A stretch of DNA of 64,000 bases. Source: Aestuariibius violaceus (GTDB lineage Bacteria > Pseudomonadota > Alphaproteobacteria > Rhodobacterales > Rhodobacteraceae). The stretch covers positions 186,001-250,000 of the forward strand of contig NZ_JBFONT020000004.1 of assembly GCF_040779325.2 (NCBI RefSeq), read 5' to 3'. Positions 54,039 through 62,443 of the stretch are shown here, one piece after another. The notes below the pieces were generated by a model that was not told the DNA's origin, made no database searches, and saw nothing but the letters and a program-made list of their open reading frames with translations. Both the position numbers and the translations under genes were made by a program. The stretch's first letter is position 1. Every line of letters starts with the position of its first letter.

Positions 54039-55354
54039 AGCCCCGGCTTCCCCTGCAACAGCGGCATCACGTCGGCCATCTCGGGCCCCCGCGCCCGGCC
54101 CGTCACGGCCAGCCGCAGCGGCATGAACAGGCCCTTGCCCTTGCGCCCCGTCGCCTCTTTCACGCGGCCGGTCCAGTCCGCCCACGTGGCGTCGTCATAG
54201 GGCGGTTCGCCCAGCATCTCGAAAGCGCTCGTCACGAACTCTCGGTCCTCCTCGGCGACCTCCGCCTCGGCCCCGTCGGAGAAGACCCGCCACCAGCCCT
54301 CGATCTCGTCCAAAGTCGCGATGTTCTCGCGCACGACGCCCCAGAACCGCTCGGCCAGCGCGTCCGGCACCCCAGCCGCCGAAACCCGATCCGCCACCGC
54401 GCCGAACGGCAACGACGCGATGTGCCGCGCCGTCAGCGGCCCCAGATCGGCCTTGTCGAACTTCGTCGGCGCCGCGCCGAATTTCGCCAGATCGAACCCC
54501 TCGACCACCTCGGCCACGTCCGCCCGCAACTCCACCGGGTCCGACGATCCCAGCCGCGACATCAGCGACAGCACCGCCTCCGGCGCGATCCCCTCCGCCC
54601 GCAGATCCCGCAGCGCCAGCGTCCCCAGCCGCTTCGACAGCGCCTCCCCCTGCGGGCCCGTCAGCAGCGAATGATGCGCGAACCGCGGCACATCCCCGCC
54701 CAGCGCTTCGATCATCTGGATCTGGGTCGCCGTGTTCGTCACATGATCCGACCCGCGCACCACATCCGTCACGCCCATCTCGGTATCATCCACCACCGAC
54801 GCCAGCGTATAGAGCACCTGCCCGTCCCCCCGGATCAGCACCGGGTCCGACACGCTCGCCGCGTCGATCGAAATCTCCCCAAGGATCCCGTCCGCCCACT
54901 CGATCCGCTCCCGGTCCAGCTTGAACCGCCAATGGGGCGCCCGCTCGGCCCGCAACGCCGCCTTCTCGTCCTCCGACAGATCCAGCGCCGCCCGATCGTA
55001 AACCGGCGGCTTGCCCATGTTCAGCTGCTTCTTCCGCTTCAGATCCAGCTCGGTCGGGGTCTCGAAACACTCATAAAGCCGCCCCATCTCGACCAGCCGC
55101 GCCTGCGCCGCCGCATAGCGGTCCAGCCGCTCCGACTGCCGCTCTTCCCGGTCCCAGTCCAGCCCCAACCACTGCAGATCCTCCCGGATCGCCTCCACAT
55201 ACTCTTCCTTCGACCGCTCCGGATCGGTGTCGTCGATCCGCAGGATGAAGGTGCCGCCGGCCTTGCGCGCGATGGCATAGTTGAACAGCGCCGCACGCAG
55301 GTTGCCGATATGCAGGTATCCCGTGGGCGAGGGGGCGAAACGCGTCGTGACCAT
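54035..55354 (-). CDS. gltX: glutamyl-tRNA synthetase
   Basis: GltX (439 residues) charges glutamate onto tRNA. It has the class I HIGH motif in FAPSPTGYLHIGNLRAALFN and a degenerate KMSKS as EALSKRLGTLALRD, plus the catalytic ILRIDDTDPERSKEEY. It lacks the usual zinc-binding cysteines between them. At about 440 residues it is short for a GluRS; in this order two GltX copies of about 440 and 470 residues are common. Whether this copy charges tRNA-Gln or tRNA-Glu cannot be decided here. Confidence 0.93.
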   Translation of the reverse strand: MVTTRFAPSPTGYLHIGNLRAALFNYAIARKAGGTFILRIDDTDPERSKEEYVEAIREDLQWLGLDWDREERQSERLDRYAAAQARLVEMGRLYECFETPTELDLKRKKQLNMGKPPVYDRAALDLSEDEKAALRAERAPHWRFKLDRERIEWADGILGEISIDAASVSDPVLIRGDGQVLYTLASVVDDTEMGVTDVVRGSDHVTNTATQIQMIEALGGDVPRFAHHSLLTGPQGEALSKRLGTLALRDLRAEGIAPEAVLSLMSRLGSSDPVELRADVAEVVEGFDLAKFGAAPTKFDKADLGPLTARHIASLPFGAVADRVSAAGVPDALAERFWGVVRENIATLDEIEGWWRVFSDGAEAEVAEEDREFVTSAFEMLGEPPYDDATWADWTGRVKEATGRKGKGLFMPLRLAVTGRARGPEMADVMPLLQGKPGL

Positions 55355-55415
55355 CTGACAATCTCCTTGGCCCCGCCTCTTTCACGAGAGGGGACTTTTG
55401 TCCATATGACGGGCC

Positions 55416-55808
55416 ATGGCCGACCCCACCCTGGACGAGATCGAAGAGATCGCCCGCCGCACCATCGCGGCCCTCCCCGCCCCCTTCGCCGGGCCCGCGG
55501 CCGCGGTCGCCATCGTCGCGGCCGACTTCATCCCCGACGACCTGATGGAGGTGCCGGGCGACGCGGACGAGAAGTGGGAGATCACGGGCCTCTACGACGG
55601 GATCCCCCTGACCGAGAAGTCGAGCTTCGACCAGCCGCTCAGCCCCGACACCGTCTGGCTCTTCCGCCGCCCGATCCTGGCCGAGCTGGAAGAGCGCCCC
55701 GGCACCACCCTCCCCGAGCTGGTCGCCCACGTGACGATCCACGAATTCGCCCACCACTTCGGGTGGTCGGATGACGATATCGCAGAGGTGGATCGGTGGT
55801 GGGAGTGA
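55416..55808 (+). CDS. small zincin metallopeptidase-like protein
   Basis: The 130-residue protein ends in a HExxH-type site, VTIHEFAHHFGWSDDDIAEV, the layout of the short metallopeptidase family once called DUF1025 (minimal MMP-like zincins). ADFIPDDLMEVPGD and LYDGIPLTEKSSFD in the middle are family-typical. Peptidase activity has rarely been shown. It is divergent from gltX, 61 bases away, and is the last normal-GC gene before the AT-rich island. Confidence 0.88.
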   Translation: MADPTLDEIEEIARRTIAALPAPFAGPAAAVAIVAADFIPDDLMEVPGDADEKWEITGLYDGIPLTEKSSFDQPLSPDTVWLFRRPILAELEERPGTTLPELVAHVTIHEFAHHFGWSDDDIAEVDRWWE

Positions 55809-56044
55809 GAGTTGCTAAAGGCTCTTTGGACCTAGTCCCTAGGACGCAAACCGTCTCGACAGATAAGCAAAGCGGTTTAGCGATACAGGCAAATTTGGCA
55901 TCGCTCAGTTGAGCGCACCAATAGAATGAGGCTTACGCTGGGAGGAAAATCGCACTAGACATGGAGACCAGATAAAGCAATCTTAGGTAGAGTTCTTGCA
56001 GGAGAAGGGCATGGCTGGGCATGAGTTAGCTTGGCCGGTTATTA
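55809..56044. other. left flank of the AT-rich island
   Basis: This 236-base stretch is clearly poorer in GC than the surrounding genes. It contains no tRNA, no long open frame and no clear long direct repeat matching the right flank (57044-57246). It holds the likely promoter of the DUF4062 gene and a short open frame from 56011. Confidence 0.5.
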
Positions 56045-56106
56045 ATGATGTCGCAGAAGAAGTATCAAGTATTTGTTTCATCTACATTTCGAGACCTAAT
56101 GGATGA
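56011..56106 (+). CDS. possible 31-codon leader peptide overlapping the DUF4062 start
   Basis: An ATG at 56011 with AGGAG and GGGC just upstream opens a 31-codon frame (MAGHELAWPVINDVAEEVSS, then ICFIYISRPNG) that ends at a TGA at 56104-56106, inside the DUF4062 gene in a different frame. It has a far better ribosome-binding site than the DUF4062 start itself (56045), so it may set translation by coupling. Alternatively it is chance. Confidence 0.3.
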   Translation: MAGHELAWPVINDVAEEVSSICFIYISRPNG

Positions 56107-57043
56107 GCGGCAAGACGCTATTCGTAATATTCTCGACTTAAAACACATCCCTGCTGGCATGGAACTTTTTCCGGCCGCAGATATAAATCAACTCGACTAT
56201 ATCAAGAAGGTTATTGATGAGTGTGACTATTATCTCTTGATCATGGGTGGGCGTTATGGATCAATAGATTCGGAGGGCATTAGCTACACTGAACGAGAAT
56301 ATGATTATGCCGTTGAAACTGGAAAAGTAGTTATCGCATTTGTTCATAGTGACCCCAGTCAGATACCAGTTGGCAAGAGTGATATAGATCAGAACATCCT
56401 CAATGCACTCGATACATTTCGAACGAAGGTTATGAGCGGCAGACTAGTAAAGACTTGGAGCAACCGACAAGAACTTGAACCTTTGGTATTAAAGTCACTT
56501 ATACATGCATTTAATGATCTTCCTCAAGTAGGATGGATCCGTGGTGATAGCGCCGCAAGTGACAGCGTTCTGGAACAGAGCAACAAAGCTCTTCAAGAGA
56601 ACGTAGAGCTGCGCGAAGAGATCGCAAAACTCCGAAAGGCTCAAAATCCACCTCTCGATGATATAGCAGATTTTGATGACAGCTTTGAATTCAGATACGA
56701 GTCGAGATATTATAATGGGCGCGGCAATTCAGTATATACGCCAAGGACAGCTTCTTTGTCGTGGAGGCAGATTTTTCTAGGAGTTGCCGGTCAGCTGGAT
56801 CAAGCTCGACCAGACTCTTTTATCTTGTATGGCCTGCAACAGGCCATGAAGGAAGCAGGGGCCGATTATGAACCAGCGAAGATTAACGAAACGGATAAGA
56901 TAAGAATTAAAGTTCAACTTGTTGCACTTGGCCTAATCTCAACAAAAGTATCAAAGACGGTCGCGGGTGGGGTTTCTGAATTTCTAAGTCTTACACAAAG
57001 GGGTCGCTCTACTTTTATTGAAGGAATGGTAGTGAAGAAATGA
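56045..57043 (+). CDS. DUF4062 domain protein in an AT-rich island, possible defence gene
   Basis: The 332-residue protein starts MSQKKYQVFVSSTFRDLMDE, the DUF4062 opening, with VIDECDYYLLIMGGRYGSID and SYTEREYDYAVETGKVVIAF following; this domain is a TIR/SLOG-like Rossmann fold thought to bind nucleotides. A coiled coil (LQENVELREEIAKLRKAQN) links it to a C-terminal region that ends in LGLISTKVSKTVAGGVSEFL and LTQRGRSTFIEGMVV and may be a winged helix. The gene is much richer in A and T than its neighbours, and its codon use differs, so it was probably acquired. DUF4062 proteins occur in anti-phage and stress loci, but the function here is open. Confidence 0.85.
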   Translation: MMSQKKYQVFVSSTFRDLMDERQDAIRNILDLKHIPAGMELFPAADINQLDYIKKVIDECDYYLLIMGGRYGSIDSEGISYTEREYDYAVETGKVVIAFVHSDPSQIPVGKSDIDQNILNALDTFRTKVMSGRLVKTWSNRQELEPLVLKSLIHAFNDLPQVGWIRGDSAASDSVLEQSNKALQENVELREEIAKLRKAQNPPLDDIADFDDSFEFRYESRYYNGRGNSVYTPRTASLSWRQIFLGVAGQLDQARPDSFILYGLQQAMKEAGADYEPAKINETDKIRIKVQLVALGLISTKVSKTVAGGVSEFLSLTQRGRSTFIEGMVVKK

Positions 57044-57246
57044 TATGAGTGGAGACAGCTCCAGTTAGCTCACCCTCGTAGCTAAAATACGTTCAGGAGA
57101 CGTCTATATACAGAGTTAGTTGATAGATTGGCAGCTTAGCGAAACTTCTTGCTTCGCTCGGCTTCTACTTTTGAAATCTTAGCAAGGAGGACAGATTGCC
57201 TCTTTTGTGGGACCTGATAGTACTATTTCTTCACTGAGAGCACCCC

Positions 57247-58251
57247 ATGCCCCAAACCACCCCCACCTGGATCTACCGGACCCGCCCCACCGGGCCGATC
57301 ACGGGGGAGACGTTCTCGCTCGAGGACACCCCCCTCCCCGAGCCCGCCGAGGGGGAGGTGGAGGTCGCCACGCGCTATCTCTCGCTCGACGCCACCAACC
57401 GGGTCTGGCTGACCGAGGGCGCGCTCTACACCGATAACGTGCAAATCGGGGGTCCCATGCGCGGCGTCCTTCTGGGCGAGGTCACGAAAAGCCGCCATCC
57501 GCAGTTTCCCGAAGGCACCCATCTCAGCGGCATCGGCCCCTGGGCCGCGCGGTTCGTCACCGACGGCAAGGGCTTCGCCCCCTTCCCCCTGCCCAAGGGC
57601 GCCGATATGGCCGAGGCCTTCGCCATCCTCAGCGTCGCCGGCCCCACCGCCCATCTGGGCCTGCTGAAGATCGGCGGGCTGCAGGCGGGGGAGGTCGTCT
57701 CGATCAGCGGCGCGGCGGGGTCGGTCGGGATCATGGCGGGGCAGATCGCCCGGGCCCACGGCGCCCATCCCATCGGCATCGCCGGAACGGACGAGAAATG
57801 CGCGGCGCTGGTGGACCACTACGGCTACGCTGCCGCGATCAACTACAAGACAGAGGATGTCGCCAAGGCCCTGCGCGCCCACGCGCCCAAGGGGATCGAC
57901 CTGCATTTCGAGAATGTCGGCGGCCCCGTCCTCGACGCCGCCCTCGCCAACATGAAGGATTTCGCCCGCCTGACGATCTGCGGCCTGATCTCCGCCTACA
58001 ACGCGACCGACCCCGTTCCCGGCCCCTACCGCTTCGGAGAGATCGTGAACCGCCGCCTGACCATCCGCGGCTTCATCATCCTCGACCACCTGGCCGATTT
58101 CCCCGCGATCACGCAGGACCTCGCCCGCTGGATGGCCGACGGCACGCTGCGGATGCCGACCCACGTGGTCGACGGGCTGGATAAGGCCCCCGAGGCCCTG
58201 AACCTGCTGTTCGAGGGCGCCAATACCGGCAAACTCCTCGTCCGCCTCTGA
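57247..58251 (+). CDS. NADP-dependent oxidoreductase (MDR family, CurA/leukotriene-type)
   Basis: The 334-residue protein belongs to the zinc-independent medium-chain dehydrogenase/reductases: Rossmann loop SGAAGSVGIMAGQIA, HYGYAAAINYKTEDV, DLHFENVGGPVLDAAL and the C-terminal GKLLVRL. It would reduce alkenals or quinones with NADPH. GC content is back to normal here. Its upstream sequence is the AT-rich island, so its original promoter may have been displaced, and its ribosome-binding site is weak. Its stop is followed directly by a copy of the 75-base repeat. Confidence 0.9.
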   Translation: MPQTTPTWIYRTRPTGPITGETFSLEDTPLPEPAEGEVEVATRYLSLDATNRVWLTEGALYTDNVQIGGPMRGVLLGEVTKSRHPQFPEGTHLSGIGPWAARFVTDGKGFAPFPLPKGADMAEAFAILSVAGPTAHLGLLKIGGLQAGEVVSISGAAGSVGIMAGQIARAHGAHPIGIAGTDEKCAALVDHYGYAAAINYKTEDVAKALRAHAPKGIDLHFENVGGPVLDAALANMKDFARLTICGLISAYNATDPVPGPYRFGEIVNRRLTIRGFIILDHLADFPAITQDLARWMADGTLRMPTHVVDGLDKAPEALNLLFEGANTGKLLVRL

Positions 58252-58253
58252 CG

Positions 58254-58327
58254 GGCCCCTCATCGCTCCCTGACGGGCGCTCTTCGGCCCCGAGCGAGAA
58301 GCGCCCGCAAGGGAGCGCCGAGCCCCC
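58254..58327 (+). repeat. 75-base repeat, copy A
   Basis: This sequence starts two bases after the oxidoreductase stop and matches the copy at 60559 over its whole length with a handful of substitutions. Complementary segments (CGCTCCCT with AGGGAGCG; GGGCGCT with AGCGCCC) allow a long hairpin in this copy. Confidence 0.8.
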
Positions 58328-58405
58328 GCCCTCGCATCCCCGTGATCCCCCCTTTCCCTGCGGCCAAACGCCCTACCTTCCTGCCCAACAACAGGAGGAC
58401 CACCC

Positions 58406-59317
58406 ATGCTCACCCGCCGCCAGACCCTCGCCACAGGCCTTGCCGCCCCCGCGCTCGCCCTCACCCCGCGCGTCACCCGCGCGGCCGGCCACGAAGCCAG
58501 CGCGCTGCCCACCAACCGCGCCTTCCAGCTGGGCGAGTTCCGGGTCATCACCCTCCTCGACGCCCACACCGCCCGCGACGACGACCCCCAGAGCATCTTC
58601 GGCATGAACGTCTCCGAAGAAGAATTCGACCGCGTCTCGCAGGAAAACTTCATCAGCCCCGAGGCCGGCCATTTCTTCTTCACCCCCACGCTCGTCGATA
58701 CCGGGTCCGAGCGGATCCTCTTCGACACCGGCCTCGGCCAGGGCGGCCTCATCACGGCCCTCTCCGACGCGGGCTATGCGCCCGCCGACATCACCCATGT
58801 CGTCATCACCCACATGCATCCCGACCATGTCGGCGGCCTGATGACCGACGGCGCCGCCACCTATGCAGAGGCCGTCCACATCACCGGCCAGGCCGAATTC
58901 GACCACTGGACGGCCAACCCCAACGATGCCGTCACGAACAACGTCCTGCCGCTTCAGGACCAGTTCCAGATGATCGACGACGGGGCCGAGGTCCGCACCG
59001 GCATCACCGCCGTCGCCGCCTTCGGCCACACGCCGGGCCACATGACTTACATGATCGAATCCGGAGGCCAGCAGATCCTGCTGATCGCCGACCTCGCCAA
59101 CCACTATGTCTGGTCGCTCGGCTACCCGGATTGGGAGGTGCGGTTCGACATGGACAAGGAAGCCGCCGCCGCCTCGCGCCGCCGCATCCTCGACATGGCC
59201 GCGACCGACCGCTTCCCGATCATCGGCTACCACATGCCCTTCCCCGCGGCGGGCTTTGTCGAAACGCGCGGCGAGGGGTTCCATTACGTCCCCGTCAGCT
59301 ACCAGTTCCTCGGCTGA
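58406..59317 (+). CDS. metallo-beta-lactamase-fold hydrolase, Tat-exported
   Basis: The 303-residue protein has a twin-arginine signal (MLTRRQTLATGLAAPALALT) and a metallo-beta-lactamase core with VVITHMHPDHVGGLM, FGHTPGHMTYM and ILLIADLANHYV, giving a two-metal site. It is of the quorum-quenching-lactonase/PNGM-like arrangement that acts in the periplasm; substrate unknown. AGGAGG stands before the ATG at 58406. It lies between the two copies of the 75-base repeat. Confidence 0.9.
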   Translation: MLTRRQTLATGLAAPALALTPRVTRAAGHEASALPTNRAFQLGEFRVITLLDAHTARDDDPQSIFGMNVSEEEFDRVSQENFISPEAGHFFFTPTLVDTGSERILFDTGLGQGGLITALSDAGYAPADITHVVITHMHPDHVGGLMTDGAATYAEAVHITGQAEFDHWTANPNDAVTNNVLPLQDQFQMIDDGAEVRTGITAVAAFGHTPGHMTYMIESGGQQILLIADLANHYVWSLGYPDWEVRFDMDKEAAAASRRRILDMAATDRFPIIGYHMPFPAAGFVETRGEGFHYVPVSYQFLG

Positions 59318-59402
59318 GCCCGGGGCCTGTTAGGGGTTTCTTCATCACCGTCTGCTTTCCTCGTGTCGCCGCGCCTTCCGCGTGGCGACGGGGGAAATCG
59401 CA

Positions 59403-60578
59403 ATGGACAGAACGACCAACAACTGCCGGGGGGCAGAGCTTGAGCGCCTGATCGACGCGATCAGCCAGATCATGTTCCTTATCGAGGTCGCCCCGGATGG
59501 CGGCTTTCTCATCCGGCACCTCAATCCGCGACACGAAGCCTTCAGCGGCCTGCGAAATGCCGATGTGGCCGGCCGGCCGGCCCACGCCGCGCTGCCGCCG
59601 CGCATCGCCGATGCGGTCTGCGATCACTACGCGACCTGCCGCGACAGCGGGAAGGAGCATATCTACGAAGAACTGCTCGAGCTTCCGACCGGGGCAAAAT
59701 GGTACCAGACCACGCTGTCGCCCATCTTCGACCGGTGCGGAGCGGTCAGAACGATCGTCGGCAGCGCCGTCGATATCTCTGCCTACAAGGCGCGGGAATT
59801 CGACGCCGTTGCCGACCGGGCGCGCCTGTCGGGCATGGTCGATGACCTGCGCCTGTTCTCTGCCATGGCCGCGCAGGACATGCGCGGTCCGTTCCAGACG
59901 ATCCTTGGCCTGGTCGGCCTGATCAAGGACGGCTTCCTTGATCTCGGTGACGAAAAGGTCGGACAGCTGCAGATGGTGGAAGACACCGCCTCGACCGCGC
60001 TGAGGCATATGGAGGGCATCCTGCGCAAGGCCGAGTCCATCGACCTCGAAACCGACACGCCCTCGGACCTCGCCCTCGATCACATCTGCCGGGAAGTGAC
60101 GGGCGTTCTCGACCCCGAGGGACAATTCGCCATCCGGTTCCCCGACGCCACGCTCCATGCGGACCGGGTGGCCCTGCAGCTCATTTTGCGCAATTTGTTC
60201 GAAGTGACCTTGCGCTACGCGCAGTCGACCGTCGAGCTCGGGGTTGAACCCGATCCCATCAGCGGCGATCAGCTTTGGTTCACCCTCACCGATGACGGGA
60301 TCGGACCGGCAAGCGATCTTCGTTCGGACGGCCGCGCGATCATCCCCCGCCGTAACGCGGCCGATGCCCATCCCGCGATGATCCTCGTGCGCGACCTGGT
60401 GGAAGAGCGGGACGGCGTGCTCCGCCAGTTGCCCGCGCCGACCGGTCGCACGAAGATCGGGTTTTCCCTGCCCGGCAAGATCCTGTCGATCGATGCCGGG
60501 GCTGAACCGCCCGGCCCGGAAAGGCGCGCAGAACCCCGCAGGGCCGCCTTCTCTGACCGGCCCCTCATCGCGTCCTGA
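59403..60578 (+). CDS. PAS-domain sensor with degenerate histidine kinase core
   Basis: The 391-residue protein has an N-terminal PAS domain (residues about 15-130, with FLIEVAPDGGFLIRHLNPRH) and then an HK-like part: a DHp helix MAAQDMRGPFQTILGL where the usual phospho-His is Gln158, an N-box-like LILRNLFEVTLRYA (N264) and a G1-like TDDGIGPASDL. With no phospho-acceptor His it cannot autophosphorylate as a normal kinase. GGGGGAAATCGCA precedes the ATG at 59403. The last seven codons and the stop lie inside copy B of the 75-base repeat, suggesting the C-terminus was altered by its arrival. Confidence 0.82.
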   Translation: MDRTTNNCRGAELERLIDAISQIMFLIEVAPDGGFLIRHLNPRHEAFSGLRNADVAGRPAHAALPPRIADAVCDHYATCRDSGKEHIYEELLELPTGAKWYQTTLSPIFDRCGAVRTIVGSAVDISAYKAREFDAVADRARLSGMVDDLRLFSAMAAQDMRGPFQTILGLVGLIKDGFLDLGDEKVGQLQMVEDTASTALRHMEGILRKAESIDLETDTPSDLALDHICREVTGVLDPEGQFAIRFPDATLHADRVALQLILRNLFEVTLRYAQSTVELGVEPDPISGDQLWFTLTDDGIGPASDLRSDGRAIIPRRNAADAHPAMILVRDLVEERDGVLRQLPAPTGRTKIGFSLPGKILSIDAGAEPPGPERRAEPRRAAFSDRPLIAS

Positions 60579-60634
60579 CGGACGCTCTTCGGCCCCAAGC
60601 GAGACGCGCCCGCAAGGGCGCGCCGAGCGCCCCG
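60559..60634 (+). repeat. 75-base repeat, copy B
   Basis: This copy overlaps the last 20 bases of the PAS gene and supplies its stop codon. Aligned to copy A (58254) it keeps the pairing of the outer arms (CGCGTCCT with AGGGCGCG, one G-T wobble), so changes on one side are matched on the other. The inner stem is less perfect. Confidence 0.8.
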
Positions 60635-60641
60635 AAAGACG

Positions 60642-62327
60642 CTACCCGCTGGGATCGCGCCAGCGGTTGACGATCGGGTAACGCCGGTCCAGCCAGAAGG
60701 CCCGCGGCGACAGACGCGCGCCCGGCGCCGACTGAAACCGCTTGTATTCGCTGATATAGAGCAGGTGCTCCACCTTCTTCACGACCTCCCGGTCGTATCC
60801 GGCGGCGACGCAATCGGCGACGGATTTCTCCTCGTCGACCAGCATCTTCAGGATCCCGTCCAGCACCTCGTAGGGCGGCAGCGAATCCTCGTCCTTCTGA
60901 TCCGCCCGCAGCTCGGCCGACGGCGGCTTGTCGATGATCGCCACCGGCACCGCCTCCCCCTCCGGGCCCTTCATCCAGTCCCGCCAGTTGGCGTTCCGCC
61001 AGCGGCAGATCTCGAAAACCCGCGTCTTGTAGAGGTCCTTGATCGGATTGTAGCCGCCCGACATGTCGCCATAGATCGTGGCATAGCCCACCGCGACCTC
61101 GGACTTGTTGCCGGTCGTCAGCAGCATCTCCCCGAACTTGTTCGACTGCGCCATCAGCATCAGCCCGCGCAGCCGCGACTGGATATTCTCCTCGGTGATA
61201 TCCGCCGCGCGGCCCTCGAAAAGCGGCGCCAGCGCCTCTTCCACCGCCGCCCGCGCGCCCTCGATCGACACCTCGTCCAGCCGCACGCCCAACAGCGCCG
61301 CCGCCCGCGCCGCATCCTCCAGCGACGCGGCAGAGGTGTATTCCGACGGCAGCATCACACAGCGCACGTTCTCCGGCCCCAGCGCATCCACCGCGATGGC
61401 CGCCACCAGCGCCGAATCCACCCCCCCGGACAACCCCAGCAGCACCTTCGAAAACCCGGTTTTGCCCAGGTAATCCCGCAGCGCCAGAACCATCACCCGG
61501 TAATCCTGTTCCAGCGATCCGGGCAGCACCGCCATCTCGCCCTTCAGAGGATGCCAGCCGTCCTCCCGCCGCTCGAACACGACCTCGCCCAGATGCTCCT
61601 CGAAGACCGGGAACTGCATCATCAGCGCCCCGTGCCGGTCCAGCACGAAGGACCCGCCGTCGAAAACCTGATCGTCCTGCCCGCCGACCATGTTCAGATA
61701 GACCAGCGGCAGCCCCGTCTCGACCACGCGGCTCACCATCTGGTTCAGCCGGATCTCGAACTTGTCCCGGAAATAGGGCGACCCGTTGGGGACGATGAAC
61801 ACCTCCGCCCCGCATTCGGCCATCGTCTCGGTCACGTCCGGATACCACGCATCCTCGCAAACCGGGTTGCCGATCCGCGGCCCGTGATTGCCGATGGTCC
61901 AAGGGCCCTCGACGCCCCCACGGTTGAACACCCGCACCTCGTCGAAGACGTTGAAATTCGGCAGGAAGTGCTTGAGCGACCGGCTGATCACCTGCCCCCC
62001 ATGCAGCACGTGATAGGCGTTGTGCAGCCGCACGCCGTCCACATACGGCGCCCCGATCGCCAGCGCCGGCCCATCCGCGCACTCTGCCATCAGCCGGTCC
62101 AGATGTTCGGCCGCGTCCAGCACAAAGGCCTGCTTCCGGATCAGGTCCTGCGGCTGGTAACCGGTCAGAAACATCTCTGGCAGCGCGACCAGGTCCACCC
62201 CCCGCGCGCGTCCCTCGTCCCAGGCCGCGCGCGCCTTGGCCGCGTTGCCCGCCAGATCGCCCATCACCGGGTTGAGCTGCCCCAGCAGCACCCGGAAGCG
62301 ATCGCCACTGATCCCCGATCCATCCAT
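60642..62327 (-). CDS. nadE: glutamine-dependent NAD+ synthetase
   Basis: NadE (561 residues from the ATG at 62327) makes NAD from deamido-NAD, ATP and glutamine. The N-terminal nitrilase-type glutaminase has the Glu-Lys-Cys triad in LVALPEMFLTGY, SLKHFLPNFNVFDE and GNPVCEDAW. The C-terminal synthetase has the pyrophosphate loop LLGLSGGVDSALVA and LTTGNKSEVAVGY. The frame could start 48 bases earlier. It faces the PAS gene and starts 116 bases from the MORN gene, divergently. Confidence 0.97.
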   Translation of the reverse strand: MDGSGISGDRFRVLLGQLNPVMGDLAGNAAKARAAWDEGRARGVDLVALPEMFLTGYQPQDLIRKQAFVLDAAEHLDRLMAECADGPALAIGAPYVDGVRLHNAYHVLHGGQVISRSLKHFLPNFNVFDEVRVFNRGGVEGPWTIGNHGPRIGNPVCEDAWYPDVTETMAECGAEVFIVPNGSPYFRDKFEIRLNQMVSRVVETGLPLVYLNMVGGQDDQVFDGGSFVLDRHGALMMQFPVFEEHLGEVVFERREDGWHPLKGEMAVLPGSLEQDYRVMVLALRDYLGKTGFSKVLLGLSGGVDSALVAAIAVDALGPENVRCVMLPSEYTSAASLEDAARAAALLGVRLDEVSIEGARAAVEEALAPLFEGRAADITEENIQSRLRGLMLMAQSNKFGEMLLTTGNKSEVAVGYATIYGDMSGGYNPIKDLYKTRVFEICRWRNANWRDWMKGPEGEAVPVAIIDKPPSAELRADQKDEDSLPPYEVLDGILKMLVDEEKSVADCVAAGYDREVVKKVEHLLYISEYKRFQSAPGARLSPRAFWLDRRYPIVNRWRDPSG

Positions 62328-62443
62328 GCCCTCCGATGTAGCAGACCCACAGCGACAGGAAAGCGCTGCGTTCACCGTTGCCCGCCGCCCGCCGCTCCTC
62401 TACCGTTCGTCCCAGGGGCTCACCGGGGGAAAAGGACAGCCGT

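Noticed and set aside
55809..57246. An integrated plasmid or prophage
   Set aside because: The low-GC stretch is only about 1.4 kb and holds one gene; no integrase, tRNA end or long direct repeats were found.
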